From: Heterobilharzia americana
Taxonomy: Eukaryota; Platyhelminthes; Trematoda; Strigeidida; Schistosomatidae
Reading direction: 5' to 3'
Assembly (NCBI GenBank): GCA_944470555.2
Contig: OX104132.1
Location: 3,605,755 to 3,669,754 of the forward strand
Length of the DNA: 64,000 bases
Of this stretch, positions 35,173 through 45,529 are shown one piece after another. Both the position numbers and the translations under genes were made by a program. Within the stretch, counting starts at the first letter, position 1. Every line of letters starts with the position of its first letter. Below the pieces are notes generated by a model. That model did no database searches, was not told the DNA's origin, and saw only the letters and a program-made list of their open reading frames with translations.

Positions 35173-36403
35173 CGAAAGACACTTAACCAATCTAAATCAT
35201 ACACCTATGATCACGTGATTTTTCGCCAATATTCAGCATGTTATGATTGTTTGCGGAAGCTTCCAGGGAATCTCGAACTTCTTTGAGGAATCTAGAAAAT
35301 ATTGGTTCACTTCATAACAGTTGGAAAATTTCGATCATCGTTATTTCCGCTAGGCTTTGTAGTTGAGAATGGCAAGAAACAGGAAACTGCGGTTACACTT
35401 TGTATAGGATGACACAATCAGCATAATTTGTAAATGAAAAGGAATCTGTTGGATAAATATTGAAAAGATAGAATTGTAATTGCTTAGGTGTTATTCATGC
35501 TTGAAATACAACGATAAGGTTAGATTAAAAGTGACTTGTGAACTTGTTGGTGACTAACACAGGAATCCATCACATACGATTTATCCTTTTTGGACTCGTC
35601 ATTTAGATGTATCTGATCCTCAGTGAATAATGCTTTTCCCACAACCCAAGGCTCCAAACACCAGAGCATAATCCACTGAGGCACATTAGCCGCTTCCTGT
35701 TCAGAACAAAAGTGTAGAGTATCTGCATAAGTGCACAATAAATAGACTGTTAGTTTATGCTTCTTTTGAGCACACAGTTGACGTTTGAAGCTGTGATAAT
35801 CAAAGTTTCAGCTATATGTAAGTGTTTAATCCTCATCTTGTTTGAACAGTTTGTGTGAACTGAATAGAGAAGTTTGAACGAGGTTTCCAGAGGAGTCAGA
35901 TGTACAGGAATTACAAACCGTTCAGATTTACTCACTCCTGTGGAGTTGAGTACCTTAGCCATACTATGCATTCCCGGCCTGGCTACTAAGGGTTAAGCAA
36001 AACTTATCTCTTATATCCCACCTCTTAATAGCAATAATATCAGTGTACCATATCAAAACAATCTCAGACAGTCTTGTTGATGACGATCTGTGTACTGTAT
36101 CCCATTGATAAAGTTCTAACCATCAGTAATAATCTATGTGTCATTCCAAATAGTTTTCCAAAAACTGGAAACCTATACAATCAGTTGTTTCTTCAGCAAA
36201 TAAAACAAGCAAACAGTTGACGCGTAAAATCCAAAATATATAACTTGTCCAAAGTACGTTACTCAATTGTTGAACAACACTAAGGTCTACTAAAGCACAA
36301 TGTCATCAATGTCAACAGGGTCAACCAAACAGAAAGTGTATCAACAAGATAAAAAGCAGAGCTATGGTTCAAAAATAAGTCGCCGCCAGGATGTGTAGGG
36401 TTG
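35173..36403. other. Unassigned flank of the full-length RTE
   Basis: AT-rich. Two minus-strand frames (35738-35520, 35971-35750) of about 72 codons match nothing I know. No repeat structure seen. Confidence 0.35.
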
Positions 36404-36417
36404 TGTAAAAGATTTAA
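36404..36417. repeat. Target-site duplication, left copy
   Basis: TGTAAAAGATTTAA, identical to 39628-39641. It directly precedes the TTATTATTATTG tail complement of the RTE element. Confidence 0.9.
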
Positions 36418-37949
36418 TTATTATTATTGTCCCTTGGGTTCCTAGTGGAACATAGGGCTTCAGTAGCACGCCTCCAGTGACCTCTGTTCTCTGAGATCTT
36501 TTGAACCTGGTCCCACGACAGCCCAGAAGCTCTCATTTCCTCCTCGCACGACCTCCTCCATGTCACCCTCGGACGTCCAACTCGTCGCTTCCCATGGGGA
36601 TTCCACTCGAGGGCCTGACGCGTGATGTCCTCAGTCGGCCTTCTCAGTGCATGCCCAATCCATCTCCACTTCTTCCTGCATATTTGTTGCGTGATAGGTT
36701 CTTGGTTGGTTCGTTCCCAGAGTTCCTTGTTGCTTATTCTTTCTGGCCATCTGATCTTCAGCAGCGAGCGTAAGCAGTTGTTGATGAATGTCTGTAGTTT
36801 ATTGGAAATGCCTTTCGTGACGCGCCAAGTCTCTGAGCCATACAAGAGCACTGACTTGACGTTGGTGTTGAAAATCCGTATCTTGTTCCAGATGCTGAGT
36901 GCAGAAGATCTCCACACTGGTTTCAGGCTAATGAACGCCTGTCTTGCTTTTCCGATTCTGACTTTGACGTCCTCGTCCGTTCCGCCTGTAGTTGAAACAG
37001 TGCTTCCTAGATAAGTGAAGGAGGTTACTTCCTTCAAGTTTCTCCCGTTGACGGTGATTGGAGTTTGTTGTTGTTGTTGATGGTGGTGGTGCGGTATCTT
37101 CATCACTTCTGTCTTCTCTATATTCACCTGAAGTCCCGTCTTAGCTGCCTCTTCTATCAACTTGTTAGTTTTTGCCTGCAGATCTTCAAGTGTATGTGAC
37201 ATTAGGCATAAGTCATCGGCGAAATCCAAGTCTTCTAGGTTCTTTTCCGTCGTCCAGTGTATCCCCCTCTTCTCGCTGCCTACTGTTTGCTGCATGATCC
37301 AGTCCACCACAATAAGGAATATCATGGGGGATAGTAGGCAACCTTGTTTCACTCCTGTCTTCACTTCAAAGGCATCACTGAGCTTCCCATTGTGGATTAC
37401 TTGGCATGTGGCATCTTCATATAGTTGTTGAATGAGGCGGATAAAGGTTTGCGGTACTCCGTAGTATTGAAGCAGTTTCCAAATTACTTCTCGGTCGACG
37501 CTGTCAAAGGCCTTCTCAAAGTCGATGAAGTTGAGGTAGAGAGCTGATTGCCATTCTATGCTCTGTTCTATGATGATACGAAGCGTTGCAATTTGGTCTG
37601 CACATGATTTGTACTTCCTGAAGCCTGCCTGTTCCGGTCGCAGTTTTGAATCCAGTGCGTCTTTAAGCCTCTCCAGGATGATGCGGCTTAATATTTTACT
37701 TGGGGTGGACAGGAGAGTGATTCCGCGCCAGTTCTTGCAAGCACTGAGGTCTCCCTTCTTCGGCAGTTTGACAAGGTAACCCTTCTTCCAATCGTCAGGT
37801 ACCTTCTCTTCCTTCCACACCTTCTGCAATAGTGGTGTGAGCATGTCCGCTGTTGTCTCTGCATCTGTTCTCAGTGCTTCTGGCGGTATTCCATCTGGTC
37901 CTGCTGCTTTCCCGCATTTCAGTAGCTTTATGGCGTTCAGGACTTCCAT
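36414..37949 (-). CDS. RTE reverse transcriptase and C-terminal domain
   Basis: 511 codons. Motifs in order: KCGKAAGPDGIPPE, LPKKGDLSACKNWRGI, EQAGFRKYKSCADQI, FIDFEKAFDSVDR (motif A), GVKQGCLLSPMIF (motif B), LDFADDLCLMS (motif C with the catalytic Asp pair), NIEKTEVMKI, a His/Gln run, FTYLGS (motif E), VLLYGSETW, RWIGHALRR and RRVGRPRVTWRRSCEEEM. All catalytic residues are present. The frame begins inside the endonuclease frame with a 13-base overlap; the Met at the start is not a natural start but the first in-frame ATG after the frameshift. The end reads into the (AAT)n tail, coding Asn. Confidence 0.9.
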   Translation of the reverse strand: MEVLNAIKLLKCGKAAGPDGIPPEALRTDAETTADMLTPLLQKVWKEEKVPDDWKKGYLVKLPKKGDLSACKNWRGITLLSTPSKILSRIILERLKDALDSKLRPEQAGFRKYKSCADQIATLRIIIEQSIEWQSALYLNFIDFEKAFDSVDREVIWKLLQYYGVPQTFIRLIQQLYEDATCQVIHNGKLSDAFEVKTGVKQGCLLSPMIFLIVVDWIMQQTVGSEKRGIHWTTEKNLEDLDFADDLCLMSHTLEDLQAKTNKLIEEAAKTGLQVNIEKTEVMKIPHHHHQQQQQTPITVNGRNLKEVTSFTYLGSTVSTTGGTDEDVKVRIGKARQAFISLKPVWRSSALSIWNKIRIFNTNVKSVLLYGSETWRVTKGISNKLQTFINNCLRSLLKIRWPERISNKELWERTNQEPITQQICRKKWRWIGHALRRPTEDITRQALEWNPHGKRRVGRPRVTWRRSCEEEMRASGLSWDQVQKISENRGHWRRATEALCSTRNPRDNNNN

Positions 37950-39627
37950 TTTCGTTGGGGGATTATGTTCACTTGTAATTCAGCGGCTGCAGGTGGTATT
38001 TCTGGACGAAGTGCAGGTGGTGGTCGATTCAAGAGCTTCTTGAAGTGGTCGGCCCATCGTTTCCTCTGTTTCTCTTCTTTTGTAATTAAATTTCCTTCTT
38101 CATCTTTTATTGGTTTCATCTGTGTTGGTCTCTTCCCTGATAGCAACCTGGTTATTTGATACAATGTCGTCAGGTCTCTCTTACCTGCAGCCTGTTCTGC
38201 TTCACTTGCCAGTGTGTCGTAGAAGTGTCTTTTGTCTTTGCGTGCACTCTTCTTCACTTCTTTATCCAGTGTTTTATACATTGTGCTCAGTTCCTCTTGT
38301 CGTTGAGCATCCTTGCACTGGTTTATCTTCTGCTTCACCATCCTCCTCTCCTCTATCAGCTTCCAGGTATCCGTCGAGATCCATTCCTTGTCTTCTTTCT
38401 TCTTCCTTCCTAATACTGTTGTGCAGGTTTCTTTCCACATAGCTTTCAAAGACTTCCAGTGTTCTTCCACACAGGTTTCTTCAGGGATGTTCCTCGATGT
38501 CTCCCATTTTGTCTTGATGGCTGCCTTGAAGATCTCCTTTGTAGTTTCATCCTTCAGTTTCCGAGTGTTGTACTTGAATTGAGGTCTATCACCAGCTTCC
38601 TTGAAGGCTTTTAACTTGATTTGGAAGGTTCCTTGCACTAGATAGTGGTCTGAACCTACATCTGCTCCTCTTCTTGACCTTGTGTTAAGTAGACTGCGTC
38701 TCCATTTTCTTGAGATTGAGATAAAGTCGATTTGATTTTTAGTGTGTCCATCTGGTGAAATCCATGTCGCTTTGTGGATATCTTTGTGCCTGAACACACT
38801 GCCTCCAATCACCAAATCGTTGAATGCGCAGAATTCTGCAAACAATTCTCCATTCTCATTCATTTCACCTAGCGCCTCTCGACCCATGGTTAGTTCTCTT
38901 CCCGTGTTGTCCCCTCCCAGTTTGGCATTCATGTCGCCCATTAGAATTTTGATATCGCCAACTGACGTCTTGTCCAGTGTTGATTGAAGTTGTCTGTAGA
39001 ATTCCTCCTTTTTCTCTTGCTCTGCATTATTTGTAGGTGCATAACATTGTATGATTGTGACCTTTCTTCCTTTTGAGTTGAATCTTGCTGTCATGATCCT
39101 GGAGGAGATTGGTTCCCACTGCATGAGAGCCTTCGATGCTCTTGAGGACATCATGATAGCCACTCCCTCAGTGTGCTCGTGGTTGGCGTCTGGGTGACCG
39201 GAGTAGATTATTGATTCTCCAGTTGACAGTTTGGAGAGTCCACTCCCATTCCATCTGCTTTCGCAAATCCCAAGCACTTCGATGTTATACCTTCTCATCT
39301 CCTTTGCAATCTGGGCTGCCTTACTGGGTTCAAACATCGTGCGGACATTCCATGTCCCCACGTTTACTTTCGCTTTCATCGAGGGAGAGAAGACACATCG
39401 GCCAATTGGCTTCCCGAAGGCTTTCACCAACTGGCGTCATTTCGCCTCTCCGATTCCAGCGGGGAATAAGTTTGTTTTCATTTTTTATATTTTGTTTGTG
39501 CTTTGAAGTTTCTTTAGCGGTTAGATTTGTTTTACGGGGTAGGGTTGCTAGCCCTATGCCCAACCTTCCCTCTTTACCCGGGCTTAGGACCGGCTAGTAA
39601 CTAGTAAACTAGTTAACCAGGCGAGGT
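36418..39627 (-). mobile_element. Full-length RTE-clade non-LTR retrotransposon (3.2 kb)
   Basis: Complete element on the minus strand: 5' end ACCTCGCCTGGTTAAC, about 250-bp 5' UTR, AP-type endonuclease, reverse transcriptase, C-terminal basic region, almost no 3' UTR, and a short (AAT)n tail, as usual for RTE. Exact 14-bp target-site duplications flank it. The coding region, about 995 codons in all, is split only by a one-base loss in a C run at about 37965-37970, where the downstream frame continues immediately. This makes it the youngest-looking copy in the window together with the one at the right edge. It is related to schistosome SR2-type elements by clade; I do not assign it to a named family. 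Confidence 0.92.
37937..39379 (-). CDS. RTE endonuclease domain (frameshifted C-terminus)
   Basis: 480 codons from the first ATG (39379); the frame is open further upstream to 39430. Apurinic-like endonuclease that nicks the target DNA to prime reverse transcription. Motifs: GTWNVRT, ICESRWNGSG (catalytic Glu), QCYAPTNNA, LMGDMNAKLG (Asp, Asn), NQIDFISIS and GSDHYLV (catalytic Asp-His). A linker of about 200 residues rich in Lys/Glu follows (KKKEDKEW, YDTLASEAEQ, RWADHFKKLLN) and leads into the RT. The last residues before the stop are out of frame because of the C-run loss. I chose 39379 because it is an ATG just before GTWN; a longer start in the 5' UTR has no ATG. Confidence 0.88.
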   Translation of the reverse strand: MKAKVNVGTWNVRTMFEPSKAAQIAKEMRRYNIEVLGICESRWNGSGLSKLSTGESIIYSGHPDANHEHTEGVAIMMSSRASKALMQWEPISSRIMTARFNSKGRKVTIIQCYAPTNNAEQEKKEEFYRQLQSTLDKTSVGDIKILMGDMNAKLGGDNTGRELTMGREALGEMNENGELFAEFCAFNDLVIGGSVFRHKDIHKATWISPDGHTKNQIDFISISRKWRRSLLNTRSRRGADVGSDHYLVQGTFQIKLKAFKEAGDRPQFKYNTRKLKDETTKEIFKAAIKTKWETSRNIPEETCVEEHWKSLKAMWKETCTTVLGRKKKEDKEWISTDTWKLIEERRMVKQKINQCKDAQRQEELSTMYKTLDKEVKKSARKDKRHFYDTLASEAEQAAGKRDLTTLYQITRLLSGKRPTQMKPIKDEEGNLITKEEKQRKRWADHFKKLLNRPPPALRPEIPPAAAELQVNIIPQRKWKS

Positions 39628-39641
39628 TGTAAAAGATTTAA
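39628..39641. repeat. Target-site duplication, right copy
   Basis: TGTAAAAGATTTAA, identical to 36404-36417, immediately outside the 5' end of the RTE. Confidence 0.9.
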
Positions 39642-39937
39642 GGTACAGAAATATTCAAGGAAAGATAAATAGTATCAGGAAAGGAGAACAAATTGAGCAT
39701 AACACGATTCTGGAATGATGAAGATACTCATGTACTACTATGTTAAATTATGGACAAAATATGATTTCAATTAAATAAAATAAAGGAAGTTAAGGCAAGG
39801 GTAGCATTTTTTAAGGTAGATGTTGTACTACTCAAAAAACAGCAAGTAGTATAGATTTTAATGCATAAAAAGATGCAATGGCAAGCAGTGTGGTCGTACG
39901 TATTGTCTGACTGGTGTGCTTGGGCACCTTCTGGTAG

Positions 39938-39939
<2 letters not shown>

Positions 39940-40011
<72 letters not shown>
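39940..40011. repeat. (TA)n microsatellite, about 36 units
   Basis: Uninterrupted 72-bp TA tract, 300 bp from the RTE 5' end. The open frames of alternating Tyr/Ile across it are artefacts. Confidence 0.98.
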
Positions 40012-40012
<1 letters not shown>

Positions 40013-40389
40013 CTGGAAGCCACCTGGTTGTACGCCCAATTTTCGAGATGGGAGTAAGATGGCGCTGAATAAATTGCGTAGTTTGTTTAACTCCAATAAG
40101 GGAGTAGTTTACAGTCATATCTACACTTTGATGAACTTGTCATTGACAATTCACTACTAATTATGTTTATTGGTAGTAGACTAAATCAGAAGCTTCATTG
40201 AATGTCCTTTCGTGCATTTCCGTATAAGTTACGTGTTAGAATACAACAGTAAACGTCAACCTTGTTTTGTTTTTTTCCATCAAATTAAAGTTTCCTCATG
40301 GAAATTATCTTCTTTCATTTATTCTCTGATTACGGTTATACACTTTTGTGAAGTGTATTGGAGTGATTATTTCACTTCTGTTTTTTTCT

Positions 40390-40745
40390 CTGATGCCCAT
40401 TGGTGACTAGCTTCGAGAAGTATTCCCGAAGTTCCAATGAGAAGTAGTGACCAGAGGAATCAAAGCCTGATGGTCGTGAGCACAGTTACTCAATGATGAC
40501 ATTGGATGGCGGTTGCGCTATATCGTGAGCTAACAGAAGTTGGAAGTATGGACCATTTGATTCTGACCCAGTGGCTCAATGGTGACGCGCTGGCCGCGGA
40601 ACCTGAAGGGGGCGGGTTTCATCCCTGGCGGGGTCATGGGTGCGCACTGCAGAGGAATCCCATACTGGGACGAAACAGCTGTCCAGTGCTCCCAGGTTTC
40701 CTTTATTCCCCCAACTGATGTCAGTCTACGATGAATAACAACTTG
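40390..40745 (+). mobile_element. tRNA-like SINE, family 3
   Basis: About 350 bp shared with 45150-45500. It contains an A-box-like TGGCTCAATGG and B-box-like GGGTTTCATCCC, about 45 bp apart, then GGGTCATGGGTGCGCAC. The first 60 bp is GACTAGCTTCGAGAAG and its near-inverted partner. Two copies with scattered substitutions and indels show it is an old dispersed repeat. Confidence 0.6.
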
Positions 40746-40964
40746 AAATATTCCTTCTCTTTCTCAAACTATTCTTTCACAGAGTTATTCTGTGACAGTT
40801 TCACTTGACTGGATTTCATTTTTACTGGGATGGTTGGAAGCTATAGAAGTGAATATATTATCCGGTTGACATGTTCTTTTTAGATACATATTACTGAATA
40901 TATCCATTCGTTTTTCCAGTGAATAGCTCTCAGCATCATATACTGTGCCCATAATCTTCATTAG

Positions 40965-41972
40965 TGGACTGGATGGGCATAGGCTGTTTGACTGATGAAA
41001 AGAACCTAGAAGATTTGGATTTCATCAATGATGAGTTATGTATAGTAACTTATGTTGCACAAACTCGAAGATCTACAGGCAAAAACTAACAAGTTGACAG
41101 AAGAAGTGAGGGGAGGCAGAGAAGATTTGACTTCCCTCACGCTAATGTAGACAAGACAAAGACGATGAAGATACCCAACCAACAACAACAACAACAGCAA
41201 CAACAAGCATTAATCAACATCAATGGGAGGAATCTAAACGAAGTTGTCTCATTCACCTAACCACCTACGTAGGCAGCATCATTTCAAATACAGGCGGCAC
41301 ACACACACACATGAGGATGTCAAAGCCAGTCAGCCAGTATCGAGAAGGCAACAAGATAGGCCTTCCAGCAGTAATCTGAAACAGGTGTGGAGATCTACTG
41401 CACTGCATTGCACTGCACTACACTGCACTCAGTATGAAGCGTGAACAACTTCCGGATTTTCAACACTGAGTTAGTCAAGTTGAAGTCAGTGCTTCTATGT
41501 GATGGTTGAGAGAACTGGCACGTTGGGAAATGCATTTCCAACAAACTACAGATATAAATCAACAGCTTCCACTTACACTCACTCGATATTCAAGATAATG
41601 ATGAGAGGGCCATAAACAATAAGTAAGAATGAAGTCACTCAGGTAATGAACCAACCAATGAAAAACTTATCACCCAACAAATATGCAGTGGAATGAAGTT
41701 GATATGGATTGGATTTGATTGAAGATAGACTTCGAAGATGGTTTGGAGATATCAGGCGCCAGATCAGGTGCTCGAGTGGAACCGAAATGGGTAAGGAGGA
41801 GTTGGGCGTCTGAGGCGAGGGTGACAGGGATGAGATGATGTGATGAAGAAATGAAATCGAATGGGTAATGGTGGAGCCAGGTTAGAAAAGAAGACTATAG
41901 TGAAGAGAATGAAATGGCTATATGCTACTGACGTTGTATGTTTCACTAGGAACGCAAGGAACAAATAATGAT
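40965..41972 (+). mobile_element. Defective RTE subfamily copy A
   Basis: Plus-strand RT 3' part starting inside motif B/C. Motif C reads DFINDE instead of DFADD; a roughly 40-bp odd segment precedes the motif D region; a (CAA)n run replaces the His/Gln tract. It ends CTAGGAACGCAAGGAACAAATAAT. Nearly identical in all these lesions to 51240-52245. Confidence 0.8.
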
Positions 41973-42325
41973 ATAAAAATTGACTACAACGCATTGAGTG
42001 CGCACTTTTCAAGTGTTCCAGTGTTTGTAGGGGATATCACTTCATTGTAAAAGCTACTTTTAAATCAATCAATGGTTACTAAACACTGATTCTGCTGAAT
42101 ACATGTGTAGGCGGTAATCATTCGTAAATAATAATTATCACTGTAGTAAAGCAACAAAAAAATAGTGTACTTTGAATACATTCACTATTGGAAAACTGTT
42201 ACATTTAGCGTAACTTAGTCATACAATTGAATCGATTCATCTAACAAAGTTTAAGAGAAATAGGTTTATACATTTTGTGCACCACAGGAGTTTATGAAGC
42301 ATCGTACATATGAAACATAAATATA

Positions 42326-42806
42326 ACCTCGCCTGGTTAACTAGTTACTCACCGGTCCTAATCCCGGATAAACAGGGAAGATTGGAGATAGGGCTAGCAA
42401 CCCTATTCCGTAAAACCAATCCAATCGCTAAAGAAACTTCAAAGCACAAAGAAAATATAAAACATGAGAACAAACTTATTCCTCGCTGGAATCGGAGAGA
42501 CGAAATGACACCGGTTAGTGAAAACCTTCGGGAAGCCAATTGGTCTATTGTCTCGATGAAATATTTTAAAATATTTGGATTTCGCCGATGATGACTAGTG
42601 TCTAATGTCGCACAAACTTGAAGATCTAAAGGCGAAAACTAACAAGTTGACAGAAGAGGCGGGTCAGGACAGCGAAGACGAGACTTCATTCAGGTGAATG
42701 TTGAGATGACAGAGGTAATGAAGATACTCAACCATCCCCCCCCCCCCACCACCACCAGGTGAATATAGAGAAGACAGAGGTGATAAGGATACTCAACCAA
42801 ACCAAT
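42326..42806 (+). mobile_element. RTE 5' end joined to RT core (internal deletion)
   Basis: Starts with the element's 5' terminus (ACCTCGCCTGG) and the 5' UTR to about 42560, then jumps directly to the RT motif C region (GATTTCGCCGATGATG) and the motif D segment. About 1.7 kb of endonuclease and RT is missing, with a short GAAA microhomology at the join. A C run and CAC repeats follow near 42737. It leads into the SINE/TIR insertion and, after that, the RTE 3' end at 44150. Confidence 0.78.
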
Positions 42807-43134
42807 AATAGTTTCATCTCCTTATTTATTGCTTTATCTACACAAATTCTTTTAATTCTTGTGCACAGTTAGTAGATCTGATTTCTTCTTCTCCCACTAC
42901 TGATTTGTTGCTGGAGTGATGTTTGAAGGAAAAATCAAAATTCAGACCACCGAGTCTCTCGCTCCGTGCTCAACCACCAACTGAGCTATGACGTCCAACT
43001 TTAATCACCCAACTACCAGGTGAAATTCGTGACTAGTTACTACCACTTGATCGTACTCACACTGACTACTCTCAGTTAGGACTTCTCATCACAATCCAAA
43101 TTTAACTGAATTCAATTTGTACCTGGGTATTTTT
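42807..43134 (-). mobile_element. tRNA-like SINE inside the left inverted-repeat arm
   Basis: The complement carries an A box (TAGCTCAGTTGG) in a tRNA-like head near 42925-42995, with a body segment (ATTTGGATTGTGATGAGAAG, ACAATCAAGTGGTAGTAAC) also found at 3690-3800 and 4480-4590. The same unit sits in the opposite orientation at 54306-54635. Confidence 0.6.
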
Positions 43135-44075
43135 TCTATGTCAGAGAGAGTTAAGATTAGGCTATAAGGTTAGGGATAGATTACATAATTTCGGAGAGAA
43201 CAATTAGTAGTCAACAAGACAGCTTGATAAATTTGTATAATAAGAGAACATAGGTGTTAGGTAAACAAATAATACGAGTGAGTAACAATTATAATGATAA
43301 TCATAACAATGAGAAGATGAATATTGAAATGGTCAAACGTTATGTCAATTGGAAACAAAGTAAATGAATATCAATGAAAAAGCTTGGTAACATTGTGAAA
43401 CTAAAGGAGGCTAGACCAACTATTAGTTGAAGGATAACAATGATAATGGCGATGGAGATTGGTCAAGTGACTTGTAAGCGGAGAAGTTAAAGAGGACATC
43501 ATAGTACAGAATAATTAGGACAGTGAAGAGGTGGACATGAGAAATAGAAGAAGGAATAAAATGGGAAAGCAAGACATTTATAAAAATACTTCAACACCTC
43601 TACTATGATAGATTCAGGGTGACTATCATCTCTTTCTGTACACATAAGCTCGGTTACCGAGCTGTAGTCATGCATGTTTCTACGACTGTGAGCATTTTTT
43701 TATTCCACTGTCTGCTGATAACTAACCGAGAAGGCTTTAGTGGTGTCAACATCAAGTTGATAACTAAACTCATAAGTGTTTGATAATGGAACTCTGTAGG
43801 ATTTTTGACTCGGCTTCACTCAACCATTCAGATAAATGCTCAGTCATGCGAGTAGACAGACGCCTTTTCGTAAGTGATGTAAATATTCACAATGGTTACA
43901 TGGGAATATATCCTCTGGACTATCTAGAAAAAGAGGTTTCATCAGTTTCTTCTCTTCAATTCCTCCAACATTCTTCAAGCTTACATGTACATATTTTTGA
44001 CTACTAATTGTTCTCTTTGAAATGATGTAATCTACGTCTAACTTCATAACCTTATCTTAACACTGTATGACATAA
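43135..44075. mobile_element. 0.94-kb element with about 75-bp terminal inverted repeats
   Basis: The left end (TCAGAGAGAGTTAAGATTAG...) and right end (complement starting TCATACAGTGTTAAGATAAG) are inverted copies at roughly 75% identity over 75 bp, both ending ACAATTAGTAGTCAA. No transposase. A 67-codon minus-strand frame (44047-43844) is present in both copies of this region. Looks like a non-autonomous DNA transposon; the flanks do not give a certain target duplication. Confidence 0.55.
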
Positions 44076-44149
44076 CTAGTAATTGATTCACTTCATGTTG
44101 CCATGCCATAGTCAGTATCTTAGATGGCTGTATTATACATATGTATTTA

Positions 44150-44692
44150 TTTCGAATTTTCAAAACTAATGCCAGTCAAGTCAGTGCTTCTATATGGTTG
44201 ACAAACTTGGCGCGTTACGAAAAGCATTTCCAACAAACTACAGACATTCATCAACAACTGCCACATACGCTCACTTGATACAGACACTGAAGATCAGATG
44301 GGAAGGCCAGAATAATGAGAATAAGCAAGAAGGAACTCACTGTGGCTGGCTGGCTGGCTGACCGGCAGGCAGGCAGGCAACGAACCAACCAGCGGAGAAC
44401 CTATTACCCAACAAATATGCAGTGGAAGAAAGTGGAGATGGATTGGATTGGGCATCCACTGAGAAGACCATTCGGGGACGTCACGCGCCAGACCAGGCAC
44501 TCGAATGGAATACAAAAGGGAATTGACGAGTTCGGCGTCCGAAGTGAGGGTGACAGGGAGGTGATCGCGTGAGGAAGAAAGGTGATTTGTGGGCAGTCGT
44601 GGAGCCAGATTGAAAAAATTGCAGAGGATAGAGTGGAATAGAGACGTGCTTCTGAAGCCTATGTTCCACTAGGAACCCAAGGGACAAATAAT
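44150..44692 (+). mobile_element. RTE 3' end of the chimeric element
   Basis: The C-terminal region from the VLLYG-like segment to the CCACTAGGAACCCAAGGG 3' end and ACAAATAAT tail. It contains an imperfect GGCT/GGCA tetranucleotide run at 44345-44380, at the codons for LWERTNQ in the intact copy. Together with 42326-42806 it frames the SINE and TIR element, so this may be one interrupted RTE. Confidence 0.78.
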
Positions 44693-44699
44693 ATGTAGC

Positions 44700-45120
44700 A
44701 ATAATATATGCATACTATTTAGAAGTGTAAAACTAGGAAGTAGCAACTATTGAGTATTTCCAGTTTTTCAGTGATTCTTCAAATGACATCAGCTGGTGGT
44801 GAAAACTACTGAGAAAAGTTATGAACATATTCTTACTTTGACTTCTCTTTCCTCTTACTTCTAATAAAAGTCGAAACCCTTAAACTACACACTTTCGATC
44901 GCATTTTGAAGATAGGGTAGTTAGTACCAGCGCAGTAATAGTTAGTGTTTGCCTAATAGTGACATAAAGGAAACTTCTGTACATAGATATCTTCATTCTT
45001 CTCTAACAATACTGATTTTGTATTCAAAACTATTTGTTTGCTTTTTTCAAGTTGGTATTCATCAAGGAACGACATCAATTGGAGGAAAATAGAAAAGCTT
45101 CAGGCATTGGATGACAGCTA
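44700..45120. other. Unassigned AT-rich DNA
   Basis: No gene or repeat recognised. Confidence 0.4.
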
Positions 45121-45149
45121 TTTCGTCTTAATATGTGTACTAGATCAGT

Positions 45150-45500
45150 GCTCATTGGTGACTAGCTTCAATAGGCGATTCCTGAAGTTCCAATAAGAAG
45201 TTGTGACAAGCTGGGCAATCCTAGTGGATATGAAGACACTACTCAACGATGACATTAGGTGATGGTTGCGCTGTGTCATGAACTGACAGAAGTTGGAAAT
45301 ATAGATCAGTTGACTCCAATCCAGTGGCTATCTCAATGGTAACGTGCTGGCTACGGAATCCGAAGGTGTCGGACTCAACCCCTGATGAGTCATAGGTGCG
45401 CACCGCTGAGGAGTCCCACACTAGGACAAAACAGATGTCCAATCCTCTGAGGTTTCTGATGTTCCTCCAAGTGATGTCAATCCATGTCGAATAACATTTT
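45150..45500 (+). mobile_element. tRNA-like SINE, family 3
   Basis: Second copy of the 40390-40745 repeat, including GACTAGCTTCAATAGG, the A-box-like segment (here CAGTGGCTATCTCAATGG with an insertion) and TCATAGGTGCGCACCGC. About 80% similar by eye. Confidence 0.6.
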
Positions 45501-45529
45501 GAAAAGTCACTGAATCCCACAAACCAGCA

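Noticed and set aside
36501..39597. Many 60-130 codon plus-strand frames under the full-length RTE
   Set aside because: Antisense shadows of the endonuclease and reverse transcriptase frames.
39767..40160. Tyr-Ile repeat frames on both strands
   Set aside because: Translation of the TA microsatellite.
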